Below, one piece after another: positions 59,133-64,000 of a stretch of DNA of 64,000 bases. How positions within the stretch are numbered: position 1 is the stretch's first letter; each line of letters opens with the position of its first letter. The notes below the pieces were generated by a model. That model saw only the letters and a program-made list of their open reading frames with translations, had not been told where the DNA came from and ran no database searches. The translations under genes were made by a program, and so were the position numbers. The stretch is from an uncultured Roseobacter sp. (GTDB lineage: Bacteria > Pseudomonadota > Alphaproteobacteria > Rhodobacterales > Rhodobacteraceae). The stretch spans positions 62,001-126,000 of the forward strand of contig NZ_CANMNK010000009.1 in the NCBI RefSeq assembly GCF_947499265.1. The letters run 5' to 3'.

Positions 59133-60089
59133 ATGAAACATCTTCTTCTTTCGACCGTGCTCTTGTTCGTGGCAGGGCAGCCCGCCTGGGCTGAAACCCC
59201 ACGGGAAGCCCATCGCGCAACGCTCGAACGCGCGGACATTGGCGGGCACGGCATTGCCTATCTTGATCTCGGCGACCCTGCCGATCCTGCTGTCATGCTG
59301 CTGCACGGTATCCCGACTTCGTCCTACCTCTATCGGGACGTCGCCCCACAGATCGCCGCTGCGGGTTACCGTGTCATCGCGCCTGACCTTCTGGGCCACG
59401 GGGCGTCCGACAGGCCGGACGATATGGCCGCCTACGCGACCGACGCCCGCGCCGTGCGGATGTTCGCGCTGGCCGACATGCTCGGGATCGAGAACTTCGC
59501 GCTGGTCCTCCACGACGTTGGCGGCATGACCGGGTGGGCCATGGTCGGGCAGGCACCCGAACGGCTGTCAGCGGTCGTCGCGACCAACACGCTGGCCGGT
59601 CTCGATGGCGTCACGCCTGCGCCGCTCGTGATGCAGATGATGGCCGGTCAGGTCTCGCCCACGGACGCCTTCGCGGATCTCGATGACCCGGCTGCGGCGC
59701 GAGACATGGCGCAGATGTGGATGGATCAGGGCTATTCCGGCCCCGGCACCGCACCCGCCGAGGAGGTCGATGCCTATGGCGCGGATCTTGTGGGTGCAAG
59801 CACCGCCTACGCCGCATTTTTCGGCATGGCCGTCCCAGCTTTCATGCAGGGTGGTGAGGCGCTTACCACTGATCTTGCCGCCTATGACGGACCCACCGCC
59901 ATCATCTTTGGCGAACAGGATGGCTTCTTTGCAGCCGACATCGTGATCGCCGATCTCGCGGCGAAACTCGGCACGAACGCTGGCGATATCACCCGCCTGC
60001 CGGAGACTGGACACTTCCTGCAAGCGCAGGCGCCTGCGGCTTACGTCGCCGCCCTCACTGACTTCCTGAACACTAATCTGGAGAACTAA
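59133..60089 (+). CDS. Exported alpha/beta hydrolase (haloalkane dehalogenase/epoxide hydrolase type)
   Basis: 318 residues from the ATG at 59133 (AGAGGA upstream; a GTG-free earlier frame adds 13 residues without merit). The signal peptide ends GQPAWAET. MLLHGIPTSSYLYRDVAP (oxyanion HGIPTS), the nucleophile region LVLHDVGGMTGWAMV with Asp as nucleophile, and a late ETGHFLQ His, as in dehalogenases and epoxide hydrolases. A periplasmic location is unusual for that class. Confidence 0.8.
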   Translation: MKHLLLSTVLLFVAGQPAWAETPREAHRATLERADIGGHGIAYLDLGDPADPAVMLLHGIPTSSYLYRDVAPQIAAAGYRVIAPDLLGHGASDRPDDMAAYATDARAVRMFALADMLGIENFALVLHDVGGMTGWAMVGQAPERLSAVVATNTLAGLDGVTPAPLVMQMMAGQVSPTDAFADLDDPAAARDMAQMWMDQGYSGPGTAPAEEVDAYGADLVGASTAYAAFFGMAVPAFMQGGEALTTDLAAYDGPTAIIFGEQDGFFAADIVIADLAAKLGTNAGDITRLPETGHFLQAQAPAAYVAALTDFLNTNLEN

Positions 60090-60092
60090 CCC

Positions 60093-60551
60093 ATGGCAAA
60101 AGTCACCACCCGCCGCAAAATTGATGCCCCCGCGTCCGAGGTCTGGAAAAGCCTCGACGATTACGGCGGCATCGCGAAATGGAACGAAAACCTCGCCGCT
60201 TCGCGCATCCTGCCAGGCAGCGCGGAAACCGGCCTCGGCGCGAAGCGCCAGTGCGATCTCAACGCGGACGGCAGCCAATACCTGCGCGAAACCATCAACC
60301 AGTACGAGCCGGGGCGGAAACTCGGCCTCGTCATCGACGACACGACCATGCCGATGAAAGGCGCGACCTGCCTGTTCGAAGTGCGCGAGTTGGGCCCGAA
60401 CCGGAGCGAGTTGATCTTCACCATGGACTTCAAGCCGCCCATGGGCCCAATCGGCATGCTGATGCTGCCGATGATGAAACCCATGCTGCGCGGCAAGATG
60501 GCCAAGGCGCTGGATGGCAACGCGCGTCACGTCGAAGGCGTGATGGCCTGA
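60093..60551 (+). CDS. SRPBCC-family protein 2
   Basis: A protein of 152 residues, three bases after the hydrolase stop. VTTRRKIDAPASEVWKSLDD, IAKWNENLAASRIL and GLGAKRQCDLNADGSQYLRE are typical of the polyketide-cyclase/Bet v1-like group; a Met/Pro-rich helix (MGPIGMLMLPMMKPMLRGKM) lies near the C-terminus, comparable with the region in SRPBCC 1. Cytoplasmic. Confidence 0.8.
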   Translation: MAKVTTRRKIDAPASEVWKSLDDYGGIAKWNENLAASRILPGSAETGLGAKRQCDLNADGSQYLRETINQYEPGRKLGLVIDDTTMPMKGATCLFEVRELGPNRSELIFTMDFKPPMGPIGMLMLPMMKPMLRGKMAKALDGNARHVEGVMA

Positions 60552-60586
60552 TCGACCGAAATCTCAATACAGATAGGACTGAAAAA

Positions 60587-61033
60587 ATGACCAAGACATC
60601 CGCCTCCGTGAGCCTTGCAACCCACATCGACGCACCGCTCGACGCCGTGCGCGCCGCCGTGCACGATCCGGCCTGGAGCAAATGGGTTCCGTTCCTGAAA
60701 TCCGACACCTGCGAGGGGGACGCCGCCGGATCGGCGCGCGTTTGCGTCATGGCGCATCCCGACCCGCAGCTTGATGGCTACGAATTGCAGGAGACGATCA
60801 CCGAGAACGACCGCGATGCGGGGCGCTTCGGCTACGCCATTGCCAACCCGCCGTTCCCGGTGGAGAACCTCGGCGGCACCGTCACCACGGAGCAGACCGA
60901 CGACGGCGTGCTTGCGATCTGGACGGCACATTTCGACGCCGAGCCAGAAGTGCTGGAGGAGGTCCGGCCGATGATGCTGCACTCCTACCATGCGGCCTTT
61001 CAGGGCCTCGAGGCCCACGCGACGGTAGGGTGA
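60587..61033 (+). CDS. SRPBCC-family protein 3
   Basis: A protein of 148 residues from the ATG at 60587. SVSLATHIDAPLDAVRAAVH, WSKWVPFLKSDTCEGDAAGS, YELQETITENDRDAGRFGYA and VLAIWTAHFDAEPEVLEEVR give a single START-like domain. It is the last gene of the TetR2-controlled operon. With the others it makes five SRPBCC domains in 5.7 kb. Confidence 0.8.
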   Translation: MTKTSASVSLATHIDAPLDAVRAAVHDPAWSKWVPFLKSDTCEGDAAGSARVCVMAHPDPQLDGYELQETITENDRDAGRFGYAIANPPFPVENLGGTVTTEQTDDGVLAIWTAHFDAEPEVLEEVRPMMLHSYHAAFQGLEAHATVG

Positions 61034-61412
61034 CTTGATCAGGGGCCAGCATCATCGCTGGCCTCAATCGAGGTCCTCTAGAGAACCTTGTTCCGGCAAT
61101 CCAAGCAGCCCGATTGCCATACTCTCTATTGTAGACTGATTTCGCTAGAGGATTATCTGAGACTACTCCCCATCACCGCTTACTGGCCGCAAACCTCCCA
61201 AGACTTAGATGTCGGCTCGTGGCGCATTGCCGCTATTTGAGCAGAGCGCAGCATTCGGGAGGTATGGGCTCTTCGCCGACCTTAGCCGCGCGACGCATCA
61301 ACGGCAGCGGGCAGCCCGAAGCAGACATCGACGTTGCGCCCACTAACCATCGGAAGTACTTTCCCAGATGAATAGACTAGCAAGGCCCAACACCCCGTGG
61401 AACTGAGGTAAA
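61034..61412. other. Gap between the SRPBCC operon and the DUF262 gene
   Basis: 379 bp. CGAGGTCCTCTAGAGAAC near 61069 is a short hairpin soon after the operon end and may contribute to termination. Copy D of the dispersed repeat is at 61310-61333. No gene. Confidence 0.4.
61310..61333 (+). repeat. Dispersed intergenic repeat, copy D
   Basis: GGCAGCCCGAAGCAGACATC then GACG; matches the shared core with one changed base (AAGCAGACAT). Confidence 0.55.
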
Positions 61413-62498
61413 GTGAGCGTGACCGCCAATAGTGAAGTCGAGATTGAGTACTTGACGGATGATGACACTGAGACATCCAGTGTTGAATTCAATATCGTTG
61501 TGACATCAAGCGATTGGACGCTTGAGCTACTGGCTAACAAGTTTAAAAGTGGCGACATCATTATTCCCGACTACCAGAGAAAATATGTTTGGGACATCCG
61601 TAGAGCATCAACTCTGATAGAGAGTTTCGCAATCGGACTCCCTGTTCCTCAAGTCTTTTTCTATGAGAATAGCGATGGCCAGCTTGAAGTGATTGACGGA
61701 CAGCAACGCATTACCTCCATAGCGTATTTCTTCGAAGGTTTCTTCGGCGAGGAAGATGCGAACGGAAATAGGAAAGTATTTAAGCTAAAGGGCCTCGAAC
61801 AACGGAAAGACTTAGAAGGCAAGTCATTCAATGAACTTGACGAGCGAACAAAACGCAGGATCAAAAATGCCAGTTTACGTGGCGTAACTGTCAAACAACT
61901 GACCCCTGAGGAAGAACAACCAGAAAGTGTCTATCATATCTTTGAAAGACTGAATACCGGTGGGCAACCGCTCAATGCACAAGAGATACGGAACGCTGTG
62001 TATCGGGGAAAGCTACTAACCGAACTCGAACGACTGAATGGTGATGAAAACTGGCGAACCATATATGGCAAGCCCGACCCTGACCCTAAACAACGAGACG
62101 TTGAGCTAATCCTGAGACTTCTGGCGTTCTACAAAAACACGTCCAACTATGTGCCTCCGATGAAGGACTTCCTTTCCACGGAAATGTCTAAGAACAGGAA
62201 CTATGCTTCCGATCGCGCCCAAGAATTTAGCGCGACTTTTTCGCGGGCTACAGAGGCCATAGTCGCCGTGCTGGACAAACCGTTTCGTCCACGGGGACTT
62301 CTGAACGCAGCTACTTTGGAAGCTGTAATGGTGTCATTGATGGAGCAAGGTCCAGATGCCGAGTTTACGAAGGACAAATACGATGAGCTCATTGGCAACC
62401 AAGAATTCAAGGATGTGATATTCTCGAACACTTCGAACATTGATAACGTGAAGTCGCGGAGTAGAATCGCGAACCAAATCCTGTTTGGACATGAGTGA
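61413..62498 (+). CDS. DUF262 (ParB/GmrS-like) protein of a HEPN pair
   Basis: A protein of 361 residues from a GTG with GAGG five bases upstream. IPDYQRKYVWDIRRASTLIE and VIDGQQRITSIAYFF give the diagnostic IPxYQR and DGQQR motifs of the DUF262 nuclease/NTPase domain. There is no DUF1524 HNH half, so it is GmrS-like only. The gene ends 8 bp inside a HEPN-domain gene. In other genomes such pairs are defence-associated. Codon use (more AT-rich) differs from its neighbours. Confidence 0.8.
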   Translation: MSVTANSEVEIEYLTDDDTETSSVEFNIVVTSSDWTLELLANKFKSGDIIIPDYQRKYVWDIRRASTLIESFAIGLPVPQVFFYENSDGQLEVIDGQQRITSIAYFFEGFFGEEDANGNRKVFKLKGLEQRKDLEGKSFNELDERTKRRIKNASLRGVTVKQLTPEEEQPESVYHIFERLNTGGQPLNAQEIRNAVYRGKLLTELERLNGDENWRTIYGKPDPDPKQRDVELILRLLAFYKNTSNYVPPMKDFLSTEMSKNRNYASDRAQEFSATFSRATEAIVAVLDKPFRPRGLLNAATLEAVMVSLMEQGPDAEFTKDKYDELIGNQEFKDVIFSNTSNIDNVKSRSRIANQILFGHE

Positions 62499-63030
62499 AC
62501 GTCTAGACGAGAGCTTTCTACATATTCGTAACTTGGCTCGCGACATTGACGAAAAACTGAGCGGCACGTCTAGTGCTGAGCAGCGGTTACGAAACGAAAT
62601 TGCTGGCATGTTTGCCGTCACGATTGCCGCCTCATATGAGGGGATCGTGAAGGAGACTCTGGTGGAGTATGCAGGTAAATTTCACACCAAGTATCAAGCT
62701 CATGTTGAGAAGGATTTTGAAAGACTAAACGCGCGCATTTCCATAAACGATCTAAAGTCATATTCGCGTCGATTTGGTCTTGCTGAATGGACGGGCCACG
62801 GCGTCAAGAAAAACTCGACGACATTCCACAAAGTGTTGGCCGAAAAAGAGAAGGTGGTTGAGCGACGGTTTCGAACTGATCTTCAAAAAAGCTACGACAG
62901 CATCTTTATTTGGAGAAATTCATACGCTCATGAGCGTTCGACCACAGCGACTTTCAATGACGTATACAGGGCGCACAGAGTTGCTCAATACGTCGTTCGA
63001 TCCTTTGTTACCGCATTTGAATTGGGGTGA
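62491..63030 (+). CDS. HEPN-domain protein (MAE_28990/RiboL-PSP-like)
   Basis: A protein of 179 residues from the ATG at 62491, overlapping the DUF262 stop. An all-helical protein in which ISINDLKSYSRRF and FRTDLQKSYDSIFIWRNSYAHER contribute the R-x4-H HEPN ribonuclease motif (RNSYAH). The N-terminal AVTIAASYEGIVKETLVEYA also fits HEPN proteins near DUF262. Predicted RNase toxin or effector regulated by its partner. Confidence 0.75.
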   Translation: MSERLDESFLHIRNLARDIDEKLSGTSSAEQRLRNEIAGMFAVTIAASYEGIVKETLVEYAGKFHTKYQAHVEKDFERLNARISINDLKSYSRRFGLAEWTGHGVKKNSTTFHKVLAEKEKVVERRFRTDLQKSYDSIFIWRNSYAHERSTTATFNDVYRAHRVAQYVVRSFVTAFELG

Positions 63031-63090
63031 AGTCTTGCAGTGGACATGAAACGCTGCTGAGTCCGCAAGGTACACAAAAGTTTGCAAATT

Positions 63091-63116
63091 TGCAATGTCC
63101 GCTTCCTGCGCTTTGC
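63091..63116 (-). repeat. Dispersed intergenic repeat, copy E
   Basis: On the minus strand AAAGCGCAGGAAGCGGACAT then TGCA, including GAAGCGGACATTGC. It lies between the HEPN gene and the recombinase. Confidence 0.5.
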
Positions 63117-63160
63117 TGTCTTTTGAACAGGCTGCAACAAAGGCTCAGAACCCCTCCACA

Positions 63161-64000
63161 CTACCTCGCCATCCCCTTGATCAATTCCGCCTGCCTTTGC
63201 CGTGACACCGGCATGTAGGACCCGACAGTTACCGCCATGCTGTCGTGGCCCATGTTCATCGACCACGCTTTGAATTGCTCCATGTCGTTGCACATCTCCT
63301 TGCCAAGCATGGCAAGCGTCGTGCGGAAGCTGTGGGGCGTGTATTCCGGCAACTGCACCATAGCAAAGGCGTTGCGGATGATGGCGTTGAGTTTGCTGCC
63401 GTTGCTGTAGGGATCGCGCGAAAGACCCAGATTGACAAAACCACCGCCCTCAGAAAAGCCTCTCTCAGGCTTGGGAAAGAGCGCGTCCTGGCCCCCGAAC
63501 AGCTTTTCGTGGCGCAGATACTCAACCCATGCAGTGAAGCACGCCAGATAGGCCGGATCGACAGGGTAAAATGTCGTGTCGATGGTCTTCGAGAACTTGG
63601 TATTCACATCGCGCCCGTCTTGCAAAACCTTGCCGTGAAAGAGGTCAATGTGCTTCAGGCGCAGGGACGCAACGGCACCGACACGCGCGCCTGTGAGCAT
63701 AAAGAAGGCAAAGAGCGCCTTATCGCGTTTCTCAAAATCGGACCCGTCCGGCATCGCCTGAAAGGCATGGTATGCTGCCTCAACGCTTGGGTATTCCTTG
63801 TCACGTTTAGCGTGGGCCGCGCGCGCCGCCTTCAGACTGTTTTTGAAGTATGCTGTGTCGCTGTAAGTGATCTTGGACTTGTAGCCTTGCTGCCCCGCCA
63901 GCCATTCAAAGAAGCCGCGCACCAATGCCAGGGTGGCGTCGATGGTGGACCCGCTCAAAGGGTTGCCGGTCCTGCCTTTGGCCTTCGCCAAATCAGTTTT
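63161..64000 (-). CDS. Tyrosine recombinase/integrase (N-terminus beyond window)
   Basis: The frame is open to the last base of the window, so the start is outside. The visible 279 residues include part of the core-binding domain and the whole catalytic domain: Arg in LTGARVGAVASLRL, the H-x-x-R box TPHSFRTTLAMLG, the GH in MNMGHDSMAVT and the nucleophile Tyr in VGSYMP. All catalytic residues are present, so unlike the relic at 8.4 kb this enzyme could be active. It probably marks the edge of an integrated element carrying the DUF262-HEPN pair. Confidence 0.9.
   Translation of the reverse strand, partial: KTDLAKAKGRTGNPLSGSTIDATLALVRGFFEWLAGQQGYKSKITYSDTAYFKNSLKAARAAHAKRDKEYPSVEAAYHAFQAMPDGSDFEKRDKALFAFFMLTGARVGAVASLRLKHIDLFHGKVLQDGRDVNTKFSKTIDTTFYPVDPAYLACFTAWVEYLRHEKLFGGQDALFPKPERGFSEGGGFVNLGLSRDPYSNGSKLNAIIRNAFAMVQLPEYTPHSFRTTLAMLGKEMCNDMEQFKAWSMNMGHDSMAVTVGSYMPVSRQRQAELIKGMAR

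Noticed and set aside
8800..64000. Second copy of the tRNA-Ser 3' end as an attR site for the integrase relic
   Set aside because: Reading for the GATTCGAACCC/CGTCTCC block found no second copy in the window; it may be outside or lost.

Overview
The window looks like chromosomal DNA of an alphaproteobacterium of the Roseobacter group (Rhodobacterales), most likely an aerobic anoxygenic phototroph. The evidence is a puc light-harvesting 2 operon (pucB, pucA, pucC) preceded by two TGT-N12-ACA sites of the PpsR/CrtJ type, together with typical roseobacter gene families. The species cannot be fixed from the sequence alone; a relative of Roseobacter denitrificans or R. litoralis would fit.

Layout. 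1-6.3 kb: end of an ABC-permease (FtsX type) operon with an AttH/CrtC-like lipocalin, then a Tat-exported molybdenum hydroxylase large subunit and an isobutyryl-CoA-dehydrogenase-like enzyme. 6.4-19 kb: chemotaxis genes in two blocks, cheB-cheD on the plus strand and STAS-cheY-cheA-cheW-cheR-cheY-hypothetical on the minus strand. Between the blocks lie a tRNA-Ser(GCU) with a decayed tyrosine integrase beside it, and a five-gene minus-strand operon (OmpA-like, two-TM XpaC-like, solute-binding/OmpA fusion, von Willebrand A, Coq4-like). 19.2-24.5 kb: a C1 module (methyl-THF methyltransferase, MetF-like reductase), a Ppx/GppA phosphatase, rlmE and a periplasmic Cache-like protein. 24.9-32 kb: a very large ABC-exporter-like protein whose nucleotide sites are degenerate, with a C-terminal cyclic-nucleotide domain; then a periplasmic binding protein translationally coupled to a PAS-GGDEF-EAL protein. 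32-36.3 kb: alanine/Na+ symporter, UspA, and a WYL-type regulator divergent from a small operon of CutA/YqfO-like proteins across a perfect palindrome.

36.3-41 kb: a three-TM protein, then the puc operon. The LH2 alpha subunit carries Phe44-Leu45, as in blue-shifted antennae, and a long C-terminal extension. pucC overlaps a gene for an unrecognised protein made of eight exact-period 25-residue repeats. 41.5-53.2 kb: small unknowns, an alanine-racemase-like protein overlapping a DUF1611 (DgcN-like) protein, a Cys-rich seven-repeat exported protein, a FecR protein with a Gly/Asn minisatellite tail next to a CHASE2-GGDEF-EAL protein, gltS, and an LpxL-type acyltransferase.

53.4-64 kb appears accessory: a ParB-like mini-protein, an IS3 orfA remnant, two paralogous TetR regulators controlling a dense set of SRPBCC proteins, alpha/beta hydrolases, a tautomerase and a DUF4336-like protein, then a DUF262 + HEPN pair typical of defence loci beside an intact but window-truncated tyrosine recombinase. 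A degenerate intergenic repeat family (core roughly AAGCGGACATT) recurs in non-coding gaps from 41 kb onward.

All assignments are by eye from translated sequence and remembered family motifs; no database search was run.
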